This document shows, piece after piece, positions 18,859 through 26,826 of a DNA stretch of 64,000 nucleotides (within the stretch, counting starts at the first letter, position 1; each line of letters begins with the position of its first letter). Source of the stretch: JAJPKK01 sp963802745 (lineage in GTDB: Bacteria > Pseudomonadota > Alphaproteobacteria > Rhizobiales > Xanthobacteraceae). Location of the stretch: positions 362,015 through 426,014 of the forward strand of contig CAWDKL010000048.1 in NCBI GenBank assembly GCA_963802745.1, in the 5' to 3' direction. A program made the translations under genes and the position numbers. The notes below the pieces were generated by a model. The model searched no databases and was not told the origin of the DNA. It saw nothing but the letters and a program-made list of their open reading frames with translations.

Positions 18859-18884
18859 CTGTCTCATTTATATAAATGAGACAG
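18859..18884. promoter_or_regulatory. Perfect 26-bp palindrome over the DUF6788 start
   Basis: CTGTCTCATTTAT and its exact complement meet at 18871/18872. The ATG of the DUF6788 gene (18876) lies inside the right arm, and a TTGACG (18840-18845) lies upstream. A symmetric sequence covering a start codon fits an operator for autoregulation or a hairpin that hides the start; which one is unknown. Confidence 0.55.
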
Positions 18885-19241
18885 GAGCAAATCATCGCGC
18901 AGCGCCAGAAGCTGCTCGGCCGTCTCCCGGTGACCGGCGAGATGGTGCGCGGCACGGTGCTGGAGCGGACCATCCGCAATCACGCCAGCGGCTGTGCCAA
19001 ATGCGCGAGCGGTGAAGGCCACCCGCTCACGGTGCTGACGGTCAGCTATCCGGGCGGACGCACCCGGCAGTTCAGCCTGCGCGGCGAACGCGTTGAGGAG
19101 GTGCGCCGCTGGGTGCGCAATTATCAGGACCTCAAGGCGGCCATCGAGGCCGTCTGCGAACTCAACCACGAACTATTGCGCGCGGACAAAACCCGGTCAG
19201 CCAAACCCCCGTCGAAAGCCCGGAGGCGGCGCCATGATTAA
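18876..19241 (+). CDS. DUF6788 protein carried by the IS
   Basis: A 121-residue basic protein of the DUF6788 type, usually found just upstream of transposase genes. Seen: RQKLLGRLPVTGEMVRGTVL, CAKCASGEGHPLTVLTVSYP (two cysteines as a short zinc-like knuckle), GGRTRQFSLRGERVEEVRRW and a Lys/Arg-rich tail. Its role in transposition is not established. The transposase ATG at 19234 overlaps its 3' end. No good ribosome site precedes the ATG; the palindrome occupies that position. Confidence 0.7.
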   Translation: MRQEQIIAQRQKLLGRLPVTGEMVRGTVLERTIRNHASGCAKCASGEGHPLTVLTVSYPGGRTRQFSLRGERVEEVRRWVRNYQDLKAAIEAVCELNHELLRADKTRSAKPPSKARRRRHD

Positions 19242-19975
19242 AATGCGACGCGCACAGCTTGGGTTCGGCGACGGACTGATCCAGGCGGAAATCGCCGATC
19301 TGCGCGAGGACTGGATGGTGCACGCCGACCAAGTGCTGGAGGACGAACAGCTGGTGGCGACCGTGTACGAAGCTTTGGGCAAGCGGCATCCCAACAGCCG
19401 CAGCCGCGGCCGGCAAGGCACTCCGGCCGACGTGGTGTTGCGCTTGCTGGTGCTCAAGCATGTCCGCAACTGGAGTTATGAGGTGCTGGAACGCGAAGTG
19501 CGCGCCAATCTGGTGTACCGCGACTTCACCCGCGTCGGCGGCGCCAAGATGCGGGGTGCGGGTGCTGATCCGCACCATGAAGAAGATCACCAAGATCGCC
19601 GGCGAGGCCGGCGCCAAGCTGCGCGACCGCAGCCGCAGCGTGAAGCTGCGCACGCTGGACGAGGCCGCTGCCAAAGCCAAGGGTGTCAAACGCGTCTGCA
19701 TCCCCAACCGCTCGACCAAGAGCGCCGAGCGCAAACGCGAGCAGAAGAAGCGCTGGTTCCGAAACGGTCAGAAATGGCGCACCGGGTGCGAGGGACGCAT
19801 CAGCGTCGTAAAGCGCCGGCACGGTCTCGCCCGCTGCCGCTACAAAGGCGATGACGGCATGAAACGCTGGGTCGGCCTCGGTGTCATCGCAGACAATCTG
19901 ATCAACATCGGACGCACCATCGCCAATCGCGCCGTCACCCAGCAAACCGCATCGGCAACGCAGACCGGCGGATGA
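19234..19975 (+). pseudogene. ISNCY-like transposase with internal deletions
   Basis: The N-terminal part (MIKMRRAQLGFGDGLIQAEI ... GRQGTPADVVLRLLVLKHVR ... LVYRDFTRVGGAKM) is followed, after a frame change near 19550, by GVRVLIRTMKKITKIAGEAG ... LRTLDE and then directly by AAAKAKGVKRVCIPNRSTKS ... CEGRISVVKRRHGL ... WVGLGVIADNLINIG. As I remember the family, two long segments carrying most of the DDE core are missing at GGAKM/GVRVL and at LRTLDE/AAAKAKG. The second junction keeps the frame. About 245 codons remain of a protein usually well over 400. Confidence 0.75.
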
Positions 19976-20002
19976 TATTCGCCCGTCCTGCCGATCATCA
20001 CT

Positions 20003-20725
20003 TCAACCCCGCCGGTCGCCCCGGCGGGGTTTTTCTATTGTACATAGATAGGATATCCCTCGCTGCGCAAAAAGCCCAATTTTGCGCCGGAAAGTAGCTA
20101 GCAAGTCGTGGATGTAGTGGATGTAGATGAGCCCGATGATCCCGCGTAGGGCTTTGCCGGCGTTCCGCCGCAAGGTCTCGATCCTTCCAAAAAGCTCATC
20201 GAGCAGGGTCATGGCACGCTGGCCGAGGAGGGTGCCGGCGCGGGCCGTATATTCGGCAAATACTTTATTCTCCGGATGTGCCGCCGCCATGCTGGCGACG
20301 GCGTCGTTCTTGACGGCCAGATAATTCTTGCTCCGCGGCAGCAGCTGGCGATGCATGATGTCGAGGATGAGGAACTCATCCGCAGGCGCTTCCATATAGA
20401 TCGATACCGCCACCATCATGAAAATGGTGTTCAAACGTTCGTGGGCGGCTTCGAGATTGAGCTCCACATAAGCGTAGGACTCGATCAGCCCGGCGTCGTC
20501 GGGGGATAGGTTGTGCAGCGCCGAACCCACGTCGTCCTCGAAGGCCTGGATGGCTTCGTTGATGGCGGCGAGCCGCGCGGTGTCGTGGTCGTCGAAAACC
20601 GTGGCACCGGCTGGAACTGCCGCCACCATGAGCGCAAGAGCCAACGATAAGCGGACTACCGGATGCGCCGCGATCACCGCAATCCGTTCTGTCAACAGGC
20701 GGGCGCCGGTGAAAATTGCACGCAT
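20003..20725 (-). CDS. Exported hypothetical protein, 3' end replaced by the IS
   Basis: The gene begins at ATG 20725 with a signal-anchor region (about residues 18-38, ending PAGATVFDDHDTARL) and continues as a helical protein (AINEAIQAFEDDVGSALHNL, then ERLNTIFMMVAVSIYMEAPA and TLLGQRAMTLLDELFGRIET). From about 20100 the frame runs into the insertion sequence, so the last ~32 codons are IS-derived. If the IS is removed leaving one TA, the frame would read on for about nine codons of flanking DNA before a TAG. I do not recognise the family. Confidence 0.55.
   Translation of the reverse strand: MRAIFTGARLLTERIAVIAAHPVVRLSLALALMVAAVPAGATVFDDHDTARLAAINEAIQAFEDDVGSALHNLSPDDAGLIESYAYVELNLEAAHERLNTIFMMVAVSIYMEAPADEFLILDIMHRQLLPRSKNYLAVKNDAVASMAAAHPENKVFAEYTARAGTLLGQRAMTLLDELFGRIETLRRNAGKALRGIIGLIYIHYIHDLLATFRRKIGLFAQRGISYLCTIEKPRRGDRRG
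20007..20035 (+). terminator. Rho-independent terminator of the IS
   Basis: CCCCGCCGG, loop of five, CCGGCGGGG, then TTTTT. It lies 30 bases after the transposase stop, inside the right end of the element. Confidence 0.85.
20079..20100 (-). repeat. Right terminal inverted repeat of the IS
   Basis: ATTTTGCGCCGGAAAGTAGC followed by TA; perfect inverted copy of 18679-18700. Confidence 0.85.
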
Positions 20726-21386
20726 AGTTCCGGCCTGGATTGCCGGCAGCCTACCTGGATCGTCATGGCGGGGCTTGTCCAGGCCGTCAACACCTTTGAG
20801 TTCGCACGGCATTTTGAACGTGGACGCCCGCAACGGGCACGGCGATGACGCACGCCCCATCGTGCAGGTTGGTGTATATATGCCCACGGCTTGCCTCCCT
20901 GCGGAGCGCGTGATTGGCTCACGCGATGCGATCGTGACCGCACGATATCGGATCGGTCCGATCCCGTCATCTCGGCTTTCATCTACCGCGCCGCTTCTGC
21001 TAAGTTGTGCGGCGACATGCGACCCGTTCCTTCGCGCCGATCAGCGCTTCCGCCGATGCCGTGTGTCGAGGTGCCGTAATTCCCCAGTGAGGGGCGTGCG
21101 CTTGTTGTTCGGCTCGGCAAACCTCAACCATTTTTGGATGCTTCGGGCTTCTACAGCCCATTCGAAGTGGTCGGACTCGGAGAACGCAAAATCCGGTATG
21201 CCGCCGGAGTCGACGCCCTCCAGGCCCTCCAGTTGGTGATGCGAATGATTTCGGCGCTGCTGCATCATTACCGTCACGAGCCGTCCGTCGAGTTGTTCTT
21301 TTTGGAACCTGGTGATGACCTCGGATTCCCAGAGGAGCAATTCTAGCCGCTGGTTGCGCCACGCCGAAGCGCATGGCCGCGGGTAG
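20726..21386. other. Intergenic region with a possible repeat, no gene recognised
   Basis: About 660 bases. A REP-like sequence lies at 20755-20790 (separate entry). Open frames on both strands at 21000-21340 have no recognisable motif and poor ribosome sites; I regard them as composition-driven. Confidence 0.4.
20755..20790. repeat. Possible REP-like intergenic element (partial)
   Basis: GGATCGTCATGGCGGGGCTT followed by GTCCAGGCCGTC resembles the short palindromic GGATCGTCATGGCCGGGCTT element frequent between genes of Bradyrhizobium-like bacteria. Here the inner hairpin is imperfect (GGCGGGGCTTGTCCAGGCC). Confidence 0.35.
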
Positions 21387-21887
21387 TCATGATTTCAGGG
21401 CGCCACGGATGTCCTTAAGCAGGCGAAAGAGATGGTAGGGATCGCTCGGCGAAGGGGCAAAGTCGAAGTGCTCATAGAAGGACTTGGCCTCGGTATCCTT
21501 CGCGTGAACCGCGAAGGCCCGAATGCCGGCGATTTCGGCAGCCTGCACTGTGCGCAGCATGGCATCCTTAAGGAGTCCGCTTCCCAAACCCTTGCCTTGC
21601 CACGAGACCGCAACGGCCAGGCGAGCCAGCAGCATGATCGGCACGGGATGGCGGGCGAGCCCTTTGGTCAGGCGCTCGGGGGCGTCGTTGTACTCCACCT
21701 GCCCGACCACCAGCGTGTAGTAACCCACGACCTCCTCATCCGCCAGCGCGACGTACGTCTGCGAGGCCTCGGCCTGCTGGTTTTGCAGGGCGTACCGGAT
21801 GAGGAAGCGGTTCAGAGCCTCCCGGCCGCAGTCGAACGTGTCGATGCCGTGGCGGCGTTGCAGCTTTTCAATGCGCAGCGCGGCCAC
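21387..21887 (-). CDS. GNAT acetyltransferase toxin (TacT/AtaT-like)
   Basis: A 166-residue Gcn5-type N-acetyltransferase of the toxin class that acetylates aminoacyl-tRNA. Family marks: DCGREALNRFLIRYALQNQQ near the N-terminus, EVVGYYTLVVGQVEY, the acetyl-CoA pyrophosphate loop SWQGKGLGSGLLKDAM, and near the end EAKSFYEHFDFAPSPSDPYH, where the FYxxFGF-like tyrosine is the usual catalytic residue. It starts with GTG at 21887, right after the antitoxin stop (no gap), indicating coupling. The paired DUF1778 gene upstream confirms the toxin-antitoxin role. Confidence 0.9.
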   Translation of the reverse strand: MAALRIEKLQRRHGIDTFDCGREALNRFLIRYALQNQQAEASQTYVALADEEVVGYYTLVVGQVEYNDAPERLTKGLARHPVPIMLLARLAVAVSWQGKGLGSGLLKDAMLRTVQAAEIAGIRAFAVHAKDTEAKSFYEHFDFAPSPSDPYHLFRLLKDIRGALKS

Positions 21888-22175
21888 TTATATCTTGCCG
21901 CGGTCGAACACACTCGGCTGCCTGAGTAGCTTGGCCATCCGCGGAGCGCGCCGGGGAGGAGCCGAGAGCGCCGCCTGGAAAGCTTCCCACTGCTCGACGG
22001 TCAACCCGAAGCGCCGGCGATCGGGCAGGCTTTCCTCGGCCCGCGCAAGGGCGCTCTCCAAAACGAATTCGCTGACGGAGCGGTGCGCCGCGATCGCGGC
22101 GGCCTGGAGCGCCCGCTTCGCCGACGGCGTCAGCCGAAGGTCGAGCTTCTGGTTGCGGGATTCGGTGATTGGCAT
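21888..22175 (-). CDS. DUF1778 (TacA-like) antitoxin
   Basis: A 95-residue ribbon-helix-helix antitoxin. The DNA-binding N-terminus LDLRLTPSAKRALQAAAIAA followed by HRSVSEFVLESALARAEES is typical of DUF1778, and the C-terminal tail (residues ~60-95) would wrap the toxin. I chose ATG 22175 (MPITESRNQKL) over an in-frame start ten codons upstream, because family members begin here. It precedes its GNAT toxin with no intervening bases. Confidence 0.9.
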   Translation of the reverse strand: MPITESRNQKLDLRLTPSAKRALQAAAIAAHRSVSEFVLESALARAEESLPDRRRFGLTVEQWEAFQAALSAPPRRAPRMAKLLRQPSVFDRGKI

Positions 22176-22230
22176 GGCGGCGCCTCCAAAGAGCCAGCAT
22201 AGCACGAATGCCAGACAATGTCATGACGGG

Positions 22231-22276
22231 CTTGTGGGGCGGGCGTCCACGCCTGCAGCGGGTCTCCAGACCCGCT
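22231..22276. repeat. Palindromic dispersed repeat, copy 1
   Basis: CTTGTGGGGCGGGCGTCCAC, GCCTGCAGCGGGTCTCCAGA, CCCGCT. It can fold into two adjacent hairpins (GGCGGGCG..GCCTGC and AGCGGGT..ACCCGCT). A second copy with compensating changes is at 25099-25144. Elements of this form (TTGTGGGGCGGGC...CTTGCCCGC) are, from memory, abundant in Acidobacteriota of the Solibacter group. Confidence 0.6.
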
Positions 22277-22336
22277 CGCTCCGGACAGCGTGCTGGAAAA
22301 TGACGGCGGGGTACAGTAGAAGTAGGTGAGCACACC

Positions 22337-22552
22337 ATGAAGACCTACTCTCTCAAAGTGGTGGTTGAGCCCGATGACGATCGCTGGCATGCCTATTGTC
22401 GCGCGCTGAAAAGCTATGGAGCTTCCACCTGGGGTACCACGGAGGAAGAGGCATTCAAGCACATTAACGAGGTCGTGCGGATGATCATTGGCGAACTCAC
22501 CGAGGATGGCATCGCCCTACCCAAAGCACCCGCGAACGCACGCCCAAGGTAA
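22337..22552 (+). CDS. HicB-like antitoxin (no HicA partner seen)
   Basis: A 71-residue HicB-family protein: YSLKVVVEPDDDRWHAYCRA, then LKSYGASTWGTTEEEAFKHI and VRMIIGELTEDGIALPKAP, the partial RNase-H-like fold of HicB. It lacks the C-terminal DNA-binding domain of longer HicBs. A hicA gene, normally directly adjacent, is not present on either side: 130 bases upstream is a repeat, and the next gene downstream is unrelated. It may be an orphan or neutralise a distant toxin. Confidence 0.75.
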   Translation: MKTYSLKVVVEPDDDRWHAYCRALKSYGASTWGTTEEEAFKHINEVVRMIIGELTEDGIALPKAPANARPR

Positions 22553-22561
22553 AGTAGAAGA

Positions 22562-23962
22562 ATGATGTGCCGCACGGCCCCCTGCCTGGCGCTCCTCTCC
22601 GCGATGCCCCTGCTGGCCTCCCTGGCGCCCCCATCCGCCTGGGTGCCCGCGCGCTGGTCCGGCGCCGACCCCAAATCGCTCGACCTGCTCTCCGGCACGC
22701 CCATCAATTGCCTGCTCGTCACCTCGTACTCGCCCGCATTCATAACCAACGCCGCCGCGCGCGGCATCGCTACCCTGGCAGTCCTCAAGCCGGGCGCCGA
22801 TCCCGCCGATCCAGCGCGCCAGGCCATTCGCGCGGGCTTGCAGGGCATCGTGCTGGAGGGCGATTTCCCCACCGGCACGGCCGCGCGCGTGCGCGACATG
22901 CTGGCCGATGCGCACGCCGTCGTGGTTGAGCTCACCTCCCGCGCCCGCATGCCATTGGGCGGCCCCGACCCCATCGTCGCCACGTATCAAGGCGTGTGGC
23001 CCGGCATCCAGGTGCTCGACAACGGCGCGGCCAAAGCGGCGCCCTCGGGCTCGCCCTGGATCGACACCAACACCGGATTCATCCGCTCCGTGCGCGCCTG
23101 GGGTCCCGCCAGCTTGTGGCTCGGATATCTGCCCCCGGCGCACACCGTCGTCACCGGTGAGCGCTATCAGGCAGCCATCGCCGACGCGGAGATGGCCGGC
23201 GCCCGCTGGATCGTGGCGCTCGATGCCGATTTTTCCGCCCGCCTGGAACGCGGCGACGCCCCCGCCCTCAAGAATTGGCGCGGCATGGCCCAGGTGCTCC
23301 AGTTTTTTGAAAGCCACCCCGAATGGCGCGCCCTCCACCCCTACGGCAAACTGGCCGTGGTCCAGGATCGCGACGATGCCCTGCTTTCGGGCGGCATCCT
23401 GGACATGATCGCGGCCAAGCATACGCCCATGCGCGCCATCCCCGGCCAGCGCCTCACCCCCGATGCGCTCGAAGGCACATCCATGGCTGTCGATGTCGAC
23501 GCCGCCTCGCTCACGCCCGACCAGCGCGAGATGCTCAAAAACTTCGCGCGCGCGGGCGGCACCGTGCTCACCGCGCCCCCCGGATGGAAGGGGCAGTCCG
23601 CTCTGCAGCCCGGACAGATCACCCTGGATAAAGCCGAGCTCGACCGTCTGAACGACATCTGGCACGACGTGCAGTCGATGACCGGCCGCAAGAATCTGGG
23701 CGCGCGCTTGTTCAACGTCTCTTCGATGCTCTCGAACCTGCTGTCCACCGCCGACGGCAAGCAGGTGGTGGTGGAATTGGTGAACTACTCGGCGTACCCC
23801 ATCGAGAACGTCTCCGTGCAGGTGCTGGGCACATTCAAGCACGCGCATCTCATCACTCCCGATGGCATCCAAAAGGATCTGGAGGTTTACGTCACCGACG
23901 AAGGCGGCACTGGCGTCGATATCGAGCGGGTTTCCGCCTGTGCCACGGTGCGTTTAGACTAG
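22562..23962 (+). CDS. Secreted hypothetical protein, Acidobacteria-like
   Basis: A 466-residue protein with an N-terminal signal peptide (MMCRTAPCLALLSAMPLLAS, cleaved about residue 20-24). The body has no motif I can assign with confidence. Segments such as GIQVLDNGAAKAAPSGSPWI, DTNTGFIRSVRAWGPASLWL and the C-terminal VVVELVNYSAYPIENVSVQV suggest a carbohydrate-active-enzyme-like architecture (a beta-rich C-terminal domain after a barrel-like region), but this is a guess. AAGTAGAAG precedes the ATG and the same AGAAGAATG pattern precedes the next gene five bases after this stop, so the two form an operon. Confidence 0.7.
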   Translation: MMCRTAPCLALLSAMPLLASLAPPSAWVPARWSGADPKSLDLLSGTPINCLLVTSYSPAFITNAAARGIATLAVLKPGADPADPARQAIRAGLQGIVLEGDFPTGTAARVRDMLADAHAVVVELTSRARMPLGGPDPIVATYQGVWPGIQVLDNGAAKAAPSGSPWIDTNTGFIRSVRAWGPASLWLGYLPPAHTVVTGERYQAAIADAEMAGARWIVALDADFSARLERGDAPALKNWRGMAQVLQFFESHPEWRALHPYGKLAVVQDRDDALLSGGILDMIAAKHTPMRAIPGQRLTPDALEGTSMAVDVDAASLTPDQREMLKNFARAGGTVLTAPPGWKGQSALQPGQITLDKAELDRLNDIWHDVQSMTGRKNLGARLFNVSSMLSNLLSTADGKQVVVELVNYSAYPIENVSVQVLGTFKHAHLITPDGIQKDLEVYVTDEGGTGVDIERVSACATVRLD

Positions 23963-23966
23963 AAGA

Positions 23967-25088
23967 ATGACTCGGAGAGAATGGATTGCCCTAATCAGCG
24001 CTGCCCCGCTGCTTAAAGCCGCACCTGGCCCGCAAAGCGCCGCGCCCGTCGCCATCGCCAAGTGCGCTTCGTACGACGAGGATGTAACCGCCCGCCTGGC
24101 CACCCTGTTCGACCAGCTCGGCGGACTCGATGGCATAGTGCGCGGCAAAACCGTAACCATCAAGCTGAACATGACCGGCAGCCCCGCGCTGCGTGTCGAC
24201 GGCCGCCCGCCGGGAGTCACGCACTACGTGCACCCGAAGCTGGTCGGCGCCACCGCGCACCTGATGGGTCGCGCCGGCGCGCGGCGCATCCGCTTCGTCG
24301 AGAGCGCCTGGGCCACCAGCGGCCCGCTCGAAGACTACCTGCTCGATTCCGGCTGGAACGTGCGCCAGTTGCTGGCCGCCGCGCCCGGCGTGGAGTTCGA
24401 AAATACCAACGCGCTGGGCAAGGGCAAGAAATACGCGCGATTCAAAGTGCCCGGCGGCGGCTATCTGTTCCCGGCTTACGATCTGAATCATGCCTACGAA
24501 GACACGGACGTCTTCGTCAGCATGGCCAAGCTGAAAAACCACGAGACCTGCGGCGTGACCCTGTCCATGAAGAACTGCTTCGGCATGTTGCCCGCATCCA
24601 TCTATGGCGACGATGCCGGCGTGGACGAGCCCAACGAAAACCCGACCTCCGGCCGGGCCAAGACCATGCACGCGGGCCGCCGGCAGCCTTCCAAATCGGC
24701 GCCATCGGAACTGGATCCGTCATCCAGCCGCGAGCCGGGATATCGTGTGCCGCATATCGTCGCCGATCTGGTGAAGTCGCGGCCCATCGATTTGCAGATC
24801 GTCGATGGCATCGAGTCCATCGCGGGCGGCGAAGGGCCGTGGATCAAGGGCATCCGGCGGGTGCAACCAGGAGTGCTGCTGGCAGGCCTGAATCCGGTAT
24901 CGACTGACGCGGTCGCCACCGCCGTGATGGGTTACGATCCGCGCGCCCCGCGCGGCACTGCGCCGTTCCGCACCTGTGAGAATACGCTGCTCCTCGCCGA
25001 GCGGCATGGTGTCGGCTCGGCGGACCTCCGCAGAATCGAAGTGCGCGGCGTGCCGATCGCGGGAGCGATGTACCGTTATGAAAGCTAG
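23967..25088 (+). CDS. DUF362 domain protein with Tat-like signal
   Basis: A 373-residue protein. The N-terminus MTRREWIALISAAPLLKAAP has a twin-Arg and hydrophobic stretch, compatible with Tat export. The DUF362 domain follows: VTIKLNMTGSPALRVDGRPP, THYVHPKLVGATAHLMGRAG, FVSMAKLKNHETCGVTLSMK (the most conserved DUF362 stretch), NCFGMLPASIYGDD, and IVDGIESIAGGEGPWI. Its activity is unknown; relatives often carry iron-sulfur motifs, which are not present here. It overlaps the next gene by 11 bases and follows the previous by four. Confidence 0.85.
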   Translation: MTRREWIALISAAPLLKAAPGPQSAAPVAIAKCASYDEDVTARLATLFDQLGGLDGIVRGKTVTIKLNMTGSPALRVDGRPPGVTHYVHPKLVGATAHLMGRAGARRIRFVESAWATSGPLEDYLLDSGWNVRQLLAAAPGVEFENTNALGKGKKYARFKVPGGGYLFPAYDLNHAYEDTDVFVSMAKLKNHETCGVTLSMKNCFGMLPASIYGDDAGVDEPNENPTSGRAKTMHAGRRQPSKSAPSELDPSSSREPGYRVPHIVADLVKSRPIDLQIVDGIESIAGGEGPWIKGIRRVQPGVLLAGLNPVSTDAVATAVMGYDPRAPRGTAPFRTCENTLLLAERHGVGSADLRRIEVRGVPIAGAMYRYES

Positions 25089-26826
25089 GCTCGCCCGTCT
25101 TGTGGGGCGGGCAATCTTGCCCGCAGCCGCCTTTCAGGCGGCTCTTGTTTTCTTGCTCCCCGCTCAATCGAAGCTCACCATGTTCCCCCCCGTGCGCGGC
25201 CTGCACGAAATGGTGGGATCCTGCAACAACTTCGAAGTCGATGCGGGCATGCGCATCCTGGCCGAAGGCGGCAACGCGGTGGATGCGGGAGTCGCCACCA
25301 CCCTGGCAGCCGGCGTCACCGAGCTCGATCACTTCGGCCTGGGCGGCGAAATCCCCATCGTGATCAAGATGGCCGGCCAGCCCGTCGTCGTCATCAGCGG
25401 CATCGGCACGGCCCCCAAGCGCGCCACCGTCGCCTTCTATGAGTCCCGCCGGCGGGAGCTTTGGGAACAGCCGGGACACGTGCCGGCCATGCCCGCGCAG
25501 GGAATTCTGGCCTCTCCCGTGCCCGGCGCGATGGATGGGCTGATCCTGGCGCTCGCACGCTACGGCACCCTGTCGTTCGCCCAAGTCGCCGCGCCCGCCA
25601 TCGAATACGCCACCGAAGGATTCCCGCTCACCGAAGTCATGGCCGATTGGATCCGCGGCTCGCAGCCCCTGCTGGAGCTCTGGCCCACTTCCCGCGAATT
25701 CTTCCTTCCCAATGGCGCGCCACCCCGGCGCGGCGATGTCTTCCGCGAGCCGGCTCTGGCCAAGACCCTGCGCGCCATGGCCGGCGCCGAAGCCAAAGCC
25801 AAGGGCGATCGCGCCGAGCGTTTGCGCGCCGTGCGCGATTATTTTTACAAAGGTCCCATCGCGCATGAATACGACCAGTTTTGCGCGCGTAACGGCGGCC
25901 TGATCGCTTATGACGATATGGCCGGCTTCCATGCCGAGACCGACACGCCGCGCACCGGAACGTATCGCGGCTATGAAATTTTCAAGCCCGGCTTCTGGTC
26001 GCAAGGTCCGGTGATGATAGAGACCCTCAACCTGCTGGAAGGCTACGACCTGCGCGCCATGGGCCACAACTCCCCGGCGTACATTCACACGCTGGTGGAA
26101 GCCATCAAGCTGGCCTTTGCCGATCGCGACCGCTATTATGGCGACCCGAAGTTTTCCAAAATCCCCGAGGAGACGCTGCTTTCCAAAGACTACGCCGCCG
26201 AGCGGCGCAAGCTGATCGACCCCGACCACGCGTCGCTCGAGCATCGTCCCGGCGCATTCGGCGGACCGCTGCCCATGCCCGCATCCACCGAATCGACCAT
26301 CGCGGCGCGCGACACCACCTGCGTCAACGTAGTGGACCGCGAACGCAACATGTTCTCCGCCACGCCCAGCGGCGGCTGGCTGCCTTCGGTGATCGCCGGC
26401 GATACCGGCCTGGCCATGAGCGAGCGCATGCAGACGTTCGTGCTCACCCCCGGCCATCCCAACGAGCTGGCGCCCGGCAAGCGCCCGCGCGTGACCCTCA
26501 GCCCCATGCTCGTGCTTAGGGATGGTAAGCCCTTCCTGGCCATGTCCACCCCCGGCGGCGATTTGCAGGACCAGACGCTGCTCCAGGTGTTCCTGAACAT
26601 GGTGGAGTTCAACATGTCGCCGCAGGAAGCTATCGAAGCGCCGCGCTTCGATAGCGCGCACCTGTACACGTCATTCGATTTCCACGAATTCCTGCCCGGC
26701 AAGCTGAACATGGAACGCCGCTTCCCACAAGCGACCATAGACAAACTGGCGGCCATGGGCCACAAGGTCTCGGTGATCGGCGATTGGGGCAATCTCTCCG
26801 CCCCCACGGCGATTCGTATCAACTAA
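25078..26826 (+). CDS. ggt: Gamma-glutamyltranspeptidase family protein
   Basis: A 582-residue N-terminal-nucleophile hydrolase that would self-cleave and transfer or hydrolyse gamma-glutamyl groups. Seen: GGNAVDAGVATTLAAGVTEL, GLGGEIPIVI, VPGAMDGLILALARYGTLSF, and the processing site ARDTTCVNVVDRERNMFSAT, where the Thr at the start of TTCVNVVD should be the nucleophile; further PSGGWLPSV and TPGGDLQDQTLLQVF. An N-terminal signal region is present. Residues ~8-23 (LVGRAILPAAAFQAAL) are encoded by a copy of the dispersed repeat, so the annotated start ATG 25078 may be replaced by a downstream one. Confidence 0.88.
   Translation: MKARLARLVGRAILPAAAFQAALVFLLPAQSKLTMFPPVRGLHEMVGSCNNFEVDAGMRILAEGGNAVDAGVATTLAAGVTELDHFGLGGEIPIVIKMAGQPVVVISGIGTAPKRATVAFYESRRRELWEQPGHVPAMPAQGILASPVPGAMDGLILALARYGTLSFAQVAAPAIEYATEGFPLTEVMADWIRGSQPLLELWPTSREFFLPNGAPPRRGDVFREPALAKTLRAMAGAEAKAKGDRAERLRAVRDYFYKGPIAHEYDQFCARNGGLIAYDDMAGFHAETDTPRTGTYRGYEIFKPGFWSQGPVMIETLNLLEGYDLRAMGHNSPAYIHTLVEAIKLAFADRDRYYGDPKFSKIPEETLLSKDYAAERRKLIDPDHASLEHRPGAFGGPLPMPASTESTIAARDTTCVNVVDRERNMFSATPSGGWLPSVIAGDTGLAMSERMQTFVLTPGHPNELAPGKRPRVTLSPMLVLRDGKPFLAMSTPGGDLQDQTLLQVFLNMVEFNMSPQEAIEAPRFDSAHLYTSFDFHEFLPGKLNMERRFPQATIDKLAAMGHKVSVIGDWGNLSAPTAIRIN
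25099..25144. repeat. Palindromic dispersed repeat, copy 2
   Basis: CTTGTGGGGCGGGCAATCTT, GCCCGCAGCCGCCTTTCAGG, CGGCTC. Two stems: GCGGGCAATCTTGCCCGC and AGCCGCCTTTCAGGCGGCT. The sequence differs from copy 1 (22231-22276) but both stems are kept, so the structure is conserved. Confidence 0.65.

Larger units (their letters stand above)
18679..20100 (+). mobile_element. Insertion sequence with defective transposase (1.42 kb)
   Basis: Bounded by perfect 22-bp inverted repeats (18679-18700 and 20079-20100). The TA at each outer edge may be a target duplication, which would make the true terminal repeats 20 bp starting GCTACTTTCC. Inside are, in order, a DUF6788 gene, a transposase gene with two internal deletions, and a rho-independent terminator. 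Because the catalytic core is missing, the element cannot move by itself, but its ends are intact and could be mobilised by a full copy elsewhere. It lies at the 3' end of a hypothetical gene read on the minus strand. Confidence 0.8.

Noticed and set aside
18215..18979. 254-codon minus-strand frame across the left end of the IS
   Set aside because: It crosses the IS terminus and the DUF6788 promoter, has no motif, and opposes the better-supported gene at 18068-18448.
21041..21340. Open frames on both strands between the IS-cut gene and the GNAT toxin
   Set aside because: No ribosome site, no motif and opposite strands open at once, as expected from composition.
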